DNA of 50,108 bases, from assembly GCA_043778205.1 (NCBI GenBank), contig JAYWGO010000145.1:1-50108 (forward strand), written 5' to 3'. This document shows, one piece after another, positions 1-7,894 of the stretch (its first letter is position 1; each line of letters starts with the position of its first letter). The notes under the pieces are model-generated. The model made no database searches. It saw nothing but the letters and a program-made list of their open reading frames with translations, and was not told the origin of the DNA. Origin of the DNA: JAAFIP01 sp043778205. GTDB lineage: Bacteria > Pseudomonadota > Gammaproteobacteria > Burkholderiales > Burkholderiaceae_C. The translations under genes and the position numbers were made by a program.

Positions 1-285
1 ATACTCAAAAAGACAGCCCCCAGCCAAGGTGTAGGCTTTCGCACCGAAGCGGAGCGACGGATGTATTTACCCGAATGGCTTCAACACGAGTTTTTTCACC
101 ACTTATTTCGCAGTTGGCCTGACCTGGGCCTGGAGAAAACCGGCCATCAATGGTTTGATAGGAGCAAATGGCCTGCAGATTTCACCGGAAAAGAAGAAGA
201 AGACTACTACTCCGAGGCACTTAACAAGCGCTTATACCAAGCAAGCCCTAGCATCGCGCAAATGCTAAAACGGGCAGGCAAATAA
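1..285 (+). CDS. C-terminal part of an unrecognised protein (5' end outside window)
   Basis: The reading frame is open from base 1 without a stop, so this is the 3' end of a gene that begins left of the window. The visible 94 residues are hydrophilic and rich in aromatic residues (PEWLQHEFFHHLFRSWPDLG, then HQWFDRSKWP and an acidic KEEEDYYSEALNKRLYQ stretch). They end in MLKRAGK. A Met at base 61 could be an internal start, but the upstream codons read like the same protein. No family was recognised. A His-rich HEFFHH segment is visible, but nothing else supports a metalloprotease call. A copy of the dispersed repeat follows 26 bp after the stop. Confidence 0.6.
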   Translation: MLKKTAPSQGVGFRTEAERRMYLPEWLQHEFFHHLFRSWPDLGLEKTGHQWFDRSKWPADFTGKEEEDYYSEALNKRLYQASPSIAQMLKRAGK

Positions 286-311
286 CACCTGCAATCCCGA
301 ATCTGCAAACG

Positions 312-366
312 TTTTAGTGCTATGGCCCAAGAAAATGCTGCACGGGTAGCTATTAAATTAATAGCA
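312..366 (+). repeat. Dispersed repeat, copy 1
   Basis: This copy has the block CCCAAGAAAATGCTGCAC followed by GGGTAGCTATTAAATTAATAGC. The AT-rich end contains the perfect palindrome GCTATTAAATTAATAGC. It sits just downstream of the partial left-edge gene. It is the cleanest copy for the palindromic half of the family. Confidence 0.85.
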
Positions 367-596
367 TCAACAAACTAACCCAGTTGCCAAATATTCTGGA
401 TTGCCATGCAGCAAGTGCATGCGCAGTTGTCCGCTGGGACGTTTGTGGGGTCGCTGTGCAAGCTGTAGCGCCCCAACGGCACAGTGTTGCCAAAATTGGA
501 TAGCGCAGCCCCGTGCGCAGGCTTAAAGTTGTGTTTTAAATTCAACCCACAGGGGTTAACACAAGCGCACTTTAGGCCGCGCACAAGGGATTTAAC
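367..596. other. Intergenic stretch without a convincing gene
   Basis: This region lies between repeat copy 1 and the SDR gene. On the plus strand the frame is open from 365 to a TAA at 524-526. It encodes a Cys-rich peptide (CSKCMRSCPLGRLWGRCASC) with possible starts TTG 401 or ATG 419. It could be a remnant zinc-ribbon-like fragment or chance. No promoter or terminator was recognised. Confidence 0.3.
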
Positions 597-1370
597 ATGC
601 TAAAGCAAGGACGTTTAGAGGGCAAAGTAGCGCTGGTCACTGGCGGCGCGCAGGGCGTAGGCCGCGCAGCCTGCGCGCTGTTTGCGGCCGAGGGCGCAGC
701 GGTGGCGGTGCTAGACATTGCCAAAGAGGCTGGCGAAGACACTGCAGCGCTGATTCGCGCCACCGGCGGGCAAGCCCAGTTTTTTGCCTGCGACGTGTCC
801 AGCAGCGCCCAAGTGGCGGCGGCGGTGGCAGCTGCCCAGCAGGCGCTAGGGCCCATCACCGCGCTGTTTAACCACGCGGGCAGCATTATTGTGAAGCCGT
901 TTTTAGACACTACCGAGGCAGACTGGGACCACCTGATGGCGGTGAACGTGAAAAGCATGTATTTGGTCACCCGCGCAGTGCTGCCCGGCATGCTGGCGGC
1001 GGGTGGTGGTGCCATCGTGTGCACCTCGTCTATTTCTGCCGAGCTGGGCACCCCGATGGAAGTGCTGTACGACACCACCAAAGGCGCGTGCCATATGTTT
1101 GCAAGGGCGATTGCGGTGGAGTTCAGAGACCGCAACATTCGCTGCAATGCAGTGTGCCCCGGCTTCATCAAAACCCAGCACGGCATGCGCGAGATTGAAG
1201 GCCTCACCCGTTTGGGGGTGGATGTATCCGAAGCCGCCATCAACGCCCGCCAAGGCCGCCTGTGCCGGCCTGAAGAGGTGGCTGCCGCAGCCGCGTTTTT
1301 GCTCAGCGATGCGGCCAGCTTTGTCAACGGAACACGCTTTTTTGTAGACAACGCTTTTTCAGCCATGTAG
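597..1370 (+). CDS. Short-chain dehydrogenase/reductase (SDR)
   Basis: A 257-residue classical SDR, probably an NAD(P)-dependent oxidoreductase of unknown substrate in the cytoplasm. The N-terminus has the Rossmann glycine motif TGGAQGVG at about residues 16-23. NHAG near residue 92 stands in for the usual NNAG. The catalytic Ser (TSSIS) and YDTTK follow at about residues 143-161, with Lys in the expected place. The acid after the second beta strand (LDIA) suggests NAD preference. The C-terminus is the family's normal RPEEVAAAAAFLLSD...GTRFFVDNA. The gene stands alone, with repeat copy 2 starting directly after its stop codon. The substrate cannot be told from sequence. Confidence 0.85.
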   Translation: MLKQGRLEGKVALVTGGAQGVGRAACALFAAEGAAVAVLDIAKEAGEDTAALIRATGGQAQFFACDVSSSAQVAAAVAAAQQALGPITALFNHAGSIIVKPFLDTTEADWDHLMAVNVKSMYLVTRAVLPGMLAAGGGAIVCTSSISAELGTPMEVLYDTTKGACHMFARAIAVEFRDRNIRCNAVCPGFIKTQHGMREIEGLTRLGVDVSEAAINARQGRLCRPEEVAAAAAFLLSDAASFVNGTRFFVDNAFSAM

Positions 1371-1419
1371 CGCAATGGCCCAAGGAAATGCTGCACAGGT
1401 AGCTATTGAATCAATAGTA
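1371..1419 (+). repeat. Dispersed repeat, copy 2
   Basis: This copy directly follows the SDR stop codon and reads GGCCCAAGGAAATGCTGCAC, then AGGTAGCTATTGAATCAATAG. Its palindromic arm carries TTGA/TCAA where copy 1 has TTAA/TTAA. The two arms therefore changed together and kept pairing, which suggests the structure is maintained. Confidence 0.85.
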
Positions 1420-1447
1420 ATCAAGGCGGCCAGCAAGCTATTTAAAT

Positions 1448-2026
1448 TTAGGCTTTTAAATGCCCCAGCGGCAGCGCGTGGGACGCTTTCACCTCGCCCA
1501 GCGAGAAGCTGGTGTGCAGGTCTTTCACATGCGGCAGGTTGATCAACCGGTCCATGGCAAAGCGGGAATAGGCCTCCAGGTCGGTGGCCATCACGGTGAT
1601 CTCAAATGAGCCTTCTCCGCTGATGTGGTGGCAGCTCATCACCTCGGGCATTTGGGTCAGCTGCTCTTTGAGCGCGCGGGTTACCTCGCCGGTGTTGCGG
1701 TCAGCATAAATGCGCACAAAAGCAATCACGCCCAAACCCAGCTTGTGGCGGTTCAGCGCGGCATGGTAGCTGGTAATGTAGCCTTCGTTTTCTAGCCTGC
1801 GCACGCGCCGCCAGCAAGGCGCAGGCGACAGGCCCACCCGGTTGGCCAGCTCAGCATTGGTCAAGCGGCCATCGGCTTGCAGCTGGTTCAAAATGTGGAT
1901 GTCAAACTTGTCCAAGCCGGCCAGCACCTCGTCGGCCTCGCTGGAGGTGGTCGTGGTTTTGGTTTTGGTGATGGTCTTGGCCGTGGCTTTGGTTGTAGCA
2001 GGAGTGAAGTTTTGTTTCTTAACCAT
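1448..2026 (-). CDS. Lrp/AsnC family transcriptional regulator
   Basis: A 192-residue protein with the Lrp/AsnC layout. The N-terminal helix-turn-helix reads FDIHILNQLQADGRLTNAEL and then ANRVGLSPAPCWRRVRRLE. It is followed by the RAM ligand-binding domain (GVIAFVRIYAD...MPEVMSCHHISGEGSFEITV). The first about 33 residues are a Lys/Thr-rich low-complexity tail (KTITKTKTTTTSS) absent from typical Lrp proteins of about 155 residues. The tail may be disordered, or the true start may be internal. The gene is divergent from the aminotransferase at 2127 with 100 bp between the starts, so it likely regulates that gene, probably in response to an amino acid. That regulatory link is inference from arrangement. 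Confidence 0.88.
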   Translation of the reverse strand: MVKKQNFTPATTKATAKTITKTKTTTTSSEADEVLAGLDKFDIHILNQLQADGRLTNAELANRVGLSPAPCWRRVRRLENEGYITSYHAALNRHKLGLGVIAFVRIYADRNTGEVTRALKEQLTQMPEVMSCHHISGEGSFEITVMATDLEAYSRFAMDRLINLPHVKDLHTSFSLGEVKASHALPLGHLKA

Positions 2027-2126
2027 GGTGTTTTGAGCGTGATTCTTCTAAATGATAGCCATAAATAGGTATAAAAAGCAATATGTTGGTTTGAAGTGCG
2101 CGTATGCGGCCTGCTAAAGTGATGCC

Positions 2127-3302
2127 ATGCGAAACACTATCCAATCTTTAGAAGAATCCAAAATCCGCGAAGTGGCCAACGCAGGCATGGGCCGCAGCGA
2201 TGTGCTGAAATTTTGGTTTGGCGAAAGCGACGAAGTCACGCCCGAGTTCATTCGCCAAGCGGCTATAGCGTCCCTGCAAGCAGGCGAAACGTTTTACGCC
2301 CACAACCTGGGCCTGCCCGAACTGCGCACCGCCGTGGCCGCCTACGCCACGCGGCTGCACCTGCCGCCCACCCACCAGATCAGCGCTGAGCGCGTGGCCA
2401 TTACCGCAGGTGGCGTGAACGCGCTGATGCTGGCCTGCCAAATGCTGATCGACGCGGGCGACGAGGTGGTAGCCATCACCCCGGTGTGGCCCAACCTGAC
2501 CGCACAGCCCGTGGTGATGGGCGCGGTAGTGCGCTGCGTGCCCCTGAAGCCATCCAGCTCAGGCGCGTGGCAGCTAGACATGGCGCAGCTGCTGGCAGCA
2601 ATTACTTCTAAAACCAAAATGCTGATTTTGAACGCGCCCAACAACCCCACCGGCTGGACGCTGACCAAAGCAGAACAACACACCATCTTGCAGCATTGCC
2701 GCAGCACAGGCACATGGCTACTGGCCGATGAAGTGTATGAGCGCTTGTACTACGCAGGCGACACCGCCAACGGCTGCGCCCCCAGCTTTTTAGACATCAG
2801 CGAGCCTGATGACAAGCTCATTGTCGTCGGCTCGGTGAGCAAAAGCTTTTTAATGACCGGCTGGCGCACAGGCTGGCTCATCATGCCGCCCGCCATGGCG
2901 GTGCACATGGGCAAGTTGATCGAGTTCAACACCTCATGCTCCCCCGTGTTTGTGCAGCGTGCCTGCGTGGCGGCGTTTGCGCGCAGCGAAGAGGTTACGC
3001 CCCATGTGGTGGCCCATCTAAAGCACTGCCGAGACACCCTAGTGCCCCTGCTGCAGGCCACCCCGCGCGTGCAGGTGCACGCAGCCAATGGCGGCATGTA
3101 TGCTTTTTTCAAACTTGACGGGTTTGATGATTCTTTGGATGTAGCCAAGCGCTTGGTACTGCAAGCGGGCTTGGGTTTAGCGCCTGGCAATGCATTTGCA
3201 CCTCAGGCACAGGGATGGTTGCGCTGGTGTTTTGCGTCTAAAGATGTGGGGCGGTTGGAACTGGGGGTAGAGCGGTTGCGGGGGTGGTTGGCTTCGAATT
3301 GA
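2127..3302 (+). CDS. PLP-dependent class I/II aminotransferase
   Basis: A 391-residue fold-type I aminotransferase. Visible landmarks are the substrate-side NAPNNPTGW motif (about residues 169-177), DEVYERLYY after the sixth strand, and SVSKSFLMTGWRTGWLI with the Schiff-base Lys near residue 238. The C-terminal LRWCFASK carries the carboxylate-binding Arg. The length is normal for the family. The divergent Lrp/AsnC neighbour suggests an amino-acid substrate under local control. Specificity (aspartate-, alanine- or aromatic-type) cannot be set from these motifs. Confidence 0.9.
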   Translation: MRNTIQSLEESKIREVANAGMGRSDVLKFWFGESDEVTPEFIRQAAIASLQAGETFYAHNLGLPELRTAVAAYATRLHLPPTHQISAERVAITAGGVNALMLACQMLIDAGDEVVAITPVWPNLTAQPVVMGAVVRCVPLKPSSSGAWQLDMAQLLAAITSKTKMLILNAPNNPTGWTLTKAEQHTILQHCRSTGTWLLADEVYERLYYAGDTANGCAPSFLDISEPDDKLIVVGSVSKSFLMTGWRTGWLIMPPAMAVHMGKLIEFNTSCSPVFVQRACVAAFARSEEVTPHVVAHLKHCRDTLVPLLQATPRVQVHAANGGMYAFFKLDGFDDSLDVAKRLVLQAGLGLAPGNAFAPQAQGWLRWCFASKDVGRLELGVERLRGWLASN

Positions 3303-3450
3303 TGGTGGTCTTCGAATGAGTGGCGTGTTCAATACGGGTAGCGCGCCATCTCGCCGGAGACCAAGTTCACAAAACCTATGCACGCCATAAACTTGGAAAT
3401 AAGCACAAACGGTGAGCAACAGCCTCCCGAGTTGGAGATAATCAACGTAT

Positions 3451-4575
3451 ATGAGCGGCAACACCTTTGGACATTTATTCGCAGTCACCAACTTTGGTGA
3501 ATCCCACGGCCCGGCTATTGGCTGCGTGATTGACGGGTGCCCACCCGGCATGGCGCTGAGCGAGGCAGACATCCAGCCCGACCTGGACCGCCGCCGGCCC
3601 GGCACCAGCAAATTTGTTACCCAGCGCAATGAGCCTGATGCGGTTGAAATTTTGTCGGGCGTGTACGAAGGCAAAACCACTGGCACCCCTATTTGCCTGC
3701 TGATCAAGAACACCGACCAGCGCAGCAAAGACTACGGCGACATTGCCAAAACCTTTCGCCCCGGCCACGCTGACTACGCCTACATCCAAAAATACGGCCT
3801 GCGCGACCCGCGTGGTGGTGGCCGGTCATCAGCGCGCCTGACTGCGCCGATGGTGGCCGCTGGTGCAGTGGCTAAAAAATGGCTGCTGCAAAAATACGGC
3901 ACGACGTTTCGCGGCTGCATGACGCAAATTGGCGATGTGGCCATAGGTTTTGAAGACTGGGCGCATGTGCATAACAACCCGTTTTTTGCACCCATAGCCG
4001 ACACCACTGCGCTAGAAGACTACATGAACGTGCTGCGCAAAAGCGGCGACTCGTGTGGCGCGCGCCTGCGCGTTACGGCCACTGGCATGCCTGTGGGCTT
4101 AGGCCAGCCGATTTTTGACAAGCTAGATGCTGATATAGCCTACGCCATGATGGGTATTAATGCCGTGAAAGGTGTAGAAATTGGCGCTGGTTTTGCCAGC
4201 GTCACCCAGCGCGGCAGTACCCATGGCGATGCCCTGTCTAGCGATGGTTTTAAAAACAACAACGCGGGCGGCACGCTGGGCGGCATCAGCACCGGGCAAG
4301 ACCTGGAGGTGAGCATCGTGGTCAAGCCCACCAGCTCTATCCTTGTGCCGCGCGAGACGATGGACATTGACGGTAATGCCGCCGAGGTCATCACCAAAGG
4401 CCGCCACGACCCGTGCGTGGGCATTCGTGCCACGCCCATTGCCGAGGCCATGCTGGCACTGGTGGTGATGGAGCATGCTCTGGCGCACCGTGCGCAGTGC
4501 GGTGATGTAGTCAGCAGCACGCCGATCATCAAAGCCCAGGCTGACCAAGCCCAGGCTGCCAAGGCCACTAGTTGA
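3451..4575 (+). CDS. aroC: Chorismate synthase
   Basis: A 374-residue protein that converts 5-enolpyruvylshikimate-3-phosphate to chorismate with reduced FMN, the last common step of aromatic amino-acid synthesis in the cytosol. The three family signatures are present: GESHGPAIGCVIDGCPPG near the N-terminus, RPGHADYAY followed by DPRGGGRSSAR, and RHDPCVGIRATPIAEAM near the C-terminus. The length is standard. The stop overlaps the TTG start of the MFS gene downstream, so the two are probably co-transcribed. The functional link to the transporter is unknown. Confidence 0.97.
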   Translation: MSGNTFGHLFAVTNFGESHGPAIGCVIDGCPPGMALSEADIQPDLDRRRPGTSKFVTQRNEPDAVEILSGVYEGKTTGTPICLLIKNTDQRSKDYGDIAKTFRPGHADYAYIQKYGLRDPRGGGRSSARLTAPMVAAGAVAKKWLLQKYGTTFRGCMTQIGDVAIGFEDWAHVHNNPFFAPIADTTALEDYMNVLRKSGDSCGARLRVTATGMPVGLGQPIFDKLDADIAYAMMGINAVKGVEIGAGFASVTQRGSTHGDALSSDGFKNNNAGGTLGGISTGQDLEVSIVVKPTSSILVPRETMDIDGNAAEVITKGRHDPCVGIRATPIAEAMLALVVMEHALAHRAQCGDVVSSTPIIKAQADQAQAAKATS

Positions 4576-5753
4576 CTGCACCACTGCAGGCCAAAACTGC
4601 CCAGCTCTGGCCGTTTGCGGCCTTGTCTGCCAGCTACTTTGCCCACCTTGGCTTTTTCAGCCCCTACCTGTCGCTGTGGCTTAAAGACATTGGGCTGAGC
4701 ATCGCGGTCATCAGCGTGCTGGCCTCGCTGCAATCGGCCACGCGTTTGTTTGCGCCTTACGGCTGGGGCTGGCTGAGCGACCGCACGGGAGAGCGGGTCA
4801 AACTGCTGCGGTACAGCGCGGTGGCTGCCATGCTGTCGTCGGTGTGTTTAGGCTGGGCCCAGCCCAGTGTGCTGTGGATCAGCGTGGTGCTGGTGGTGAT
4901 GCTGGTGCACTCCAGCGCCATGATGCCCATGAGCGAGGCCGCTATGGCCCAAATGGTCAGCCAAGGCGGCGGCTTCGATGCTAAACGCTACGGCCGGGTG
5001 CGCTTGTGGGGCTCGGTAGGATTTTTGGTGACCGTGCTGGCGGCGGGCTGGTGGTTTGAACGCTACGGCATGGCGTATTTTCCGCTGTGGTCGGTAGTGA
5101 CCATGGCGGCCTTGGTGCTGAGCACCTGGTGCCTGCCCAATGCCAAAGAAGCCCCGGTAGAGCCACACCAGCGCGTAGCTATCTGGCCCATACTGCGCCA
5201 AAGCGCCGTGCGCTGGCTGTTTGCCAGCGTGTTTTTGCATGTGCTGGCCCACATGGGTATCTACATTTACCTCTCGCTGTACCTGGACGCGCTGGGCTAC
5301 AGTAAAATTACCATTGGCATGCTGTGGGCCGTCTCTGTGGTGGTTGAAATTGCCTGGTTTTACAGCCAAAGCCGCTGGTTGCCACGCTTTAGCCTCAGCG
5401 CCTGGCTGGTCATTACCGCCGCCATCACCGCCCTGCGCATGGGCATGACAGCACTTGGCGCACAGATTTTGCTGGTGGCCCTGTTGGCGCAGGCGCTGCA
5501 CGCGTTGACCTTTGCTGCCCACCACACCGTGTGCATAGCACTGCTGTCGCACCACTTTCCAGGCCATTTGCGTGGGCGCGGGCAGGCGCTGTACACGGTC
5601 ATTGGCTACGGGTTGCCGGGCGTGCTGGGTGGTTTAGTGGGCGGTGTGCTCACTACGCATTGGGGGCTGGGCAGTGTGTTTTGGGCCACTTTGGGGGTGG
5701 CCTTGGCCGCCACGGCGGCGGCCTACAAAGTCTGGCGTTTGCAGCATCCTTAG
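4572..5753 (+). CDS. MFS transporter, HcaT-like (MFS_1-like family)
   Basis: A 393-residue inner-membrane transporter with about 12 hydrophobic segments. The N-terminus LSASYFAHLGFFSPYLSLWL followed by LKDIGLS matches the 3-phenylpropionate permease-like (HcaT/YcaD) branch. The MFS loop 2-3 motif appears as GWGWLSDRTGERVKLLR. The start is TTG at 4572 and overlaps the aroC stop by 4 bp, implying translational coupling. No later Met matches the conserved N-terminus as well. The substrate is unknown; family members move small organic acids or nucleosides. Confidence 0.85.
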   Translation: MTAPLQAKTAQLWPFAALSASYFAHLGFFSPYLSLWLKDIGLSIAVISVLASLQSATRLFAPYGWGWLSDRTGERVKLLRYSAVAAMLSSVCLGWAQPSVLWISVVLVVMLVHSSAMMPMSEAAMAQMVSQGGGFDAKRYGRVRLWGSVGFLVTVLAAGWWFERYGMAYFPLWSVVTMAALVLSTWCLPNAKEAPVEPHQRVAIWPILRQSAVRWLFASVFLHVLAHMGIYIYLSLYLDALGYSKITIGMLWAVSVVVEIAWFYSQSRWLPRFSLSAWLVITAAITALRMGMTALGAQILLVALLAQALHALTFAAHHTVCIALLSHHFPGHLRGRGQALYTVIGYGLPGVLGGLVGGVLTTHWGLGSVFWATLGVALAATAAAYKVWRLQHP

Positions 5754-5940
5754 GCCATATGGTTTACGCGCTCTCACTGTTTTAGGTAGCATTAACTAGG
5801 CTAATCCAAAGGGCTGCAGGGGTTCAGGCTATAATCGTAGGCTGAACATAAAGAGCTCGAGTCCTTTATGTTCTGTCAAGGTATTTGCTTTGACAATTTC
5901 CCGGAAATTGTTTTTTATTTAGTTAACTCAAGGAATCGAT

Positions 5941-6324
5941 ATGAAAAAAACCCTCGTACTAGCATCGTTGTTGGCCGCAGTTGCTTTGGCAGCTTGCAGC
6001 AAAAAAGAAGAAATGCCAGCTGCTGCTGCACCCGCCGTTGCTCCTGCCGCTGCTGCTGTGGTTGACGCTGCTAAAGACGCAGCTTCTGCTGCTGCTGGCG
6101 CTGCCGCTACTGCTGCTACCGGCGCTGCCGCTGCTGCCACTGACGCTGCCAAAGCTGGCGCTTCTGCCGCTGTAGGCGCTGCTACCGACGCTGCCAAAGG
6201 CGCAATGGCTGCTGGCGCTAACGCTGGCGACGCTGCTAAGGCTGGCGCTGCTGCCGCTGGTGCTGCTGCTACCGACGCTGCCAAAGCCGCTGTAGGCGCT
6301 GCTGCTGATGCAGTTAAGAAGTAA
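5941..6324 (+). CDS. Ala-rich low-complexity lipoprotein
   Basis: A 127-residue predicted lipoprotein. The signal peptide is MKKTLVLASLLAAVALAAC, with lipobox LAAC and lipidated Cys at residue 19, followed by SKKEEMP. The mature part is almost wholly Ala with Gly, Asp, Lys and Thr, in quasi-repeats such as AATDAAKAGAS and AATDAAKAAVGAAADAVKK. It should form long amphipathic helices in the periplasm. No enzymatic domain is present. The gene is monocistronic: a possible -10 TATAAT lies at 5830-5835, AAGGA precedes the ATG, and a strong terminator follows. A structural or cell-envelope role is plausible but unproven. Confidence 0.75.
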   Translation: MKKTLVLASLLAAVALAACSKKEEMPAAAAPAVAPAAAAVVDAAKDAASAAAGAAATAATGAAAAATDAAKAGASAAVGAATDAAKGAMAAGANAGDAAKAGAAAAGAAATDAAKAAVGAAADAVKK

Positions 6325-6344
6325 TTCTTAAGCGCCGCTGAAAA

Positions 6345-6367
6345 AGCTCCTTCGGGGGCTTTTTTTA
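6345..6367 (+). terminator. Rho-independent terminator after the lipoprotein gene
   Basis: A hairpin AGCTCC-TTCG-GGGGCT (6345-6360) with a stable TTCG loop is followed by a run of seven T residues. It starts 20 bp after the stop codon at 6324. Confidence 0.85.
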
Positions 6368-6427
6368 CGCTTATTGCAAAAGTACTTCGCAGATTGCAAT
6401 TAAAGTGGCTGTAATTCGGTGTGTGAA

Positions 6428-6484
6428 GTACTATTAATTTTATAGCTACCCGTGCAGCATTTCCTTGGGCGCTAGGGCTAAAAG
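6428..6484 (-). repeat. Dispersed repeat, copy 3
   Basis: A minus-orientation copy. On the plus strand it reads TACTATTAATTTTATAGCT, then CCCGTGCAGCATTTCCTTGG, then GCGCTAGGGCTAAAAGG. It lies between two terminators in the convergent gap separating the lipoprotein gene from the YccA-like gene. Confidence 0.85.
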
Positions 6485-6488
6485 GTAT

Positions 6489-6519
6489 AAAAAAAGCCTC
6501 AGAATTCTGAGGCTTTTTT
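6489..6519 (-). terminator. Symmetrical terminator for the YccA-like gene
   Basis: A perfect palindrome of about 30 bp with the core GCCTCAGAATTCTGAGGC is flanked by A and T runs. It can terminate transcription in both directions. It ends 21 bp from the stop of the minus-strand gene at 6541. Confidence 0.88.
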
Positions 6520-6540
6520 ATGCTTAGGTAAGGTTAGCGA

Positions 6541-7236
6541 TTAGTCTCGCTCACCGCCAAATATGCCTAGCAAGGCCAGCAAGCTTTGGAACACGTTGAA
6601 GATGTCCAAGTACAAGGCCAAGGTGGCGCTGATGTAGTTGGTCTCGCCGCCGTCCATGATGCGCTTAAGGTCGTACAGCATGTAGGCTGAAAAAACAGCC
6701 ATGGCCATCATGCTGATCACAGCCATGCCGATGGTAGAACCGACAAACACGTTAATGATGCCGCCCACCATAATCACCACAGCGCCAACAAACAGCCACT
6801 TGCCCATGCCAGACAAGTCCCGCTTGATCACGCTGGCAGCGCTGGCCATGACAAAAAAGATACCTGCTGTGCCGCCAAACGCGGTCATGATCAGCGAAGC
6901 ACCATTTTTAAAGCCCAGCATCCGTTCAATCATGCTGGACAGCATCAGGCCCATAAAGAAAGTAAAACCCAGCAACACGGGCACGCCAGCGGCAGAGTTC
7001 TTGGTTTTCTCAATCGCGTAAATTAAGCCAAATGCGCCAGCAAAAAATACGATCAAGCCCATGCCACCTGTCAGCGACTTGGTAATGCCGGTGGCCACGC
7101 CCAGCCAAGCGCCCAGCACACTGGGGATCAGGCTCAAGGCCAATAGCCAGTAGGTGTTGCGCAAAACTTTGTTGCGCTCAGCAGCGCCAGTAAGCGCGCC
7201 ACTTGAATAGTCAATCGTTTGGGTGTTATCTGCCAT
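6541..7236 (-). CDS. Bax inhibitor-1/YccA family membrane protein
   Basis: A 231-residue integral membrane protein with about seven hydrophobic segments (examples: YWLLALSLIPSVLGAWLGVA, GLIVFFAGAFGLIYAIE, WLFVGAVVIMVGGIINVFVG). The C-terminal region ISATLALYLDIFNVFQSLLALLGI is typical of the BI-1/YccA family. In E. coli YccA modulates FtsH proteolysis; that role here is by family analogy. A strong Shine-Dalgarno AAAGGAG sits 6-7 bases before the ATG. The gene stands alone with its own terminator. A 13-bp palindrome lies 23 bp upstream. Confidence 0.92.
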   Translation of the reverse strand: MADNTQTIDYSSGALTGAAERNKVLRNTYWLLALSLIPSVLGAWLGVATGITKSLTGGMGLIVFFAGAFGLIYAIEKTKNSAAGVPVLLGFTFFMGLMLSSMIERMLGFKNGASLIMTAFGGTAGIFFVMASAASVIKRDLSGMGKWLFVGAVVIMVGGIINVFVGSTIGMAVISMMAMAVFSAYMLYDLKRIMDGGETNYISATLALYLDIFNVFQSLLALLGIFGGERD

Positions 7237-7259
7237 AGGGAACTCCTTTAAAAAACTTT

Positions 7260-7272
7260 GCGTACTGTACGC
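7260..7272. promoter_or_regulatory. Perfect palindrome in the yccA-like leader
   Basis: GCGTACTGTACGC is a 6+1+6 perfect inverted repeat, 23 bp upstream of the ATG of the YccA-like gene. It lies where an operator or the foot of a leader hairpin would be. No regulator is known from the sequence. Confidence 0.3.
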
Positions 7273-7459
7273 AGTGTTTTGATTTTAGGGGTAAACACGT
7301 TGAACATGCCAGAGGGTCTTCAGCGGATTCCTACTTTTTGTATGGGCTCTTTTAACTTCGGCACAGTTTGCATGCGCCGGTATGCGGGTATGCTCAGCGT
7401 TGAAATTGGCATGGTCAATGTGTGTCAATGTGTAGGTATTTACTTTTTAAAATTTCGAT

Positions 7460-7867
7460 ATGAAAACCAAAGCATTTTTAGAACTCTCCGATACCAAAGC
7501 CATTTTGGCCGCTGCCGAGGCAGAAGCTGCGCAAAACAACTGGGCTGTAACGATTACCGTGGTGGACGATGGTGGCCACCTCTTGGGCATGCTGCGCTTG
7601 GATGGCGCGCCCGCCATGTCCTCGCATATCAGCCCGGCCAAAGCCAAAACGGCAGCTTTAAGCCGCCGTGAGACCAAAGTTTATGAAGATATTATCAATG
7701 GTGGCCGCACCAGCTTTTTAAGCGCGCCCACCATTGAGGGCATGCTAGAGGGCGGTGTACCCATCTTGAAAGACGGCGCTTGTATTGGCGCGGTTGGTGT
7801 GAGCGGTGTCAAGTCCAGCGAAGATGCGCAAATAGCCCGCGCAGGCATTGCAGCCATCGGTTTGTGA
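7460..7867 (+). CDS. GlcG/HbpS-like (DUF336) protein
   Basis: A 135-residue protein of the heme-binding/GlcG family. The diagnostic opening is AEAEAAQNNWAVTITVVDDG followed by GGHLLGMLRLDGA. The centre is SPAKAKTAA, and the end is the conserved GGVPILKDGACIGAVGVSG. Family members bind heme or cobalamin or act as small adaptor proteins; the role here is unknown. The gene is single, convergent with bamC, and separated from it by a hairpin. No signal peptide is visible, so it is probably cytoplasmic. Confidence 0.88.
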   Translation: MKTKAFLELSDTKAILAAAEAEAAQNNWAVTITVVDDGGHLLGMLRLDGAPAMSSHISPAKAKTAALSRRETKVYEDIINGGRTSFLSAPTIEGMLEGGVPILKDGACIGAVGVSGVKSSEDAQIARAGIAAIGL

Positions 7868-7872
7868 CCGAA

Positions 7873-7893
7873 CGCAAGCCCAGCAGGCTTGCG
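7873..7893. terminator. Hairpin between convergent genes
   Basis: CGCAAGCC-CAGCA-GGCTTGCG forms an 8-bp stem between the stops of the GlcG-like gene and bamC. The T run after it is poor on either strand, so it may be a weak bidirectional terminator. Confidence 0.5.
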
Positions 7894-7894
7894 G

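Noticed and set aside
5928..6284. Antisense Ala-rich frame over the lipoprotein gene
   Set aside because: It is an artefact of GCN-rich codons; the plus-strand frame has the signal peptide, lipobox and terminator.
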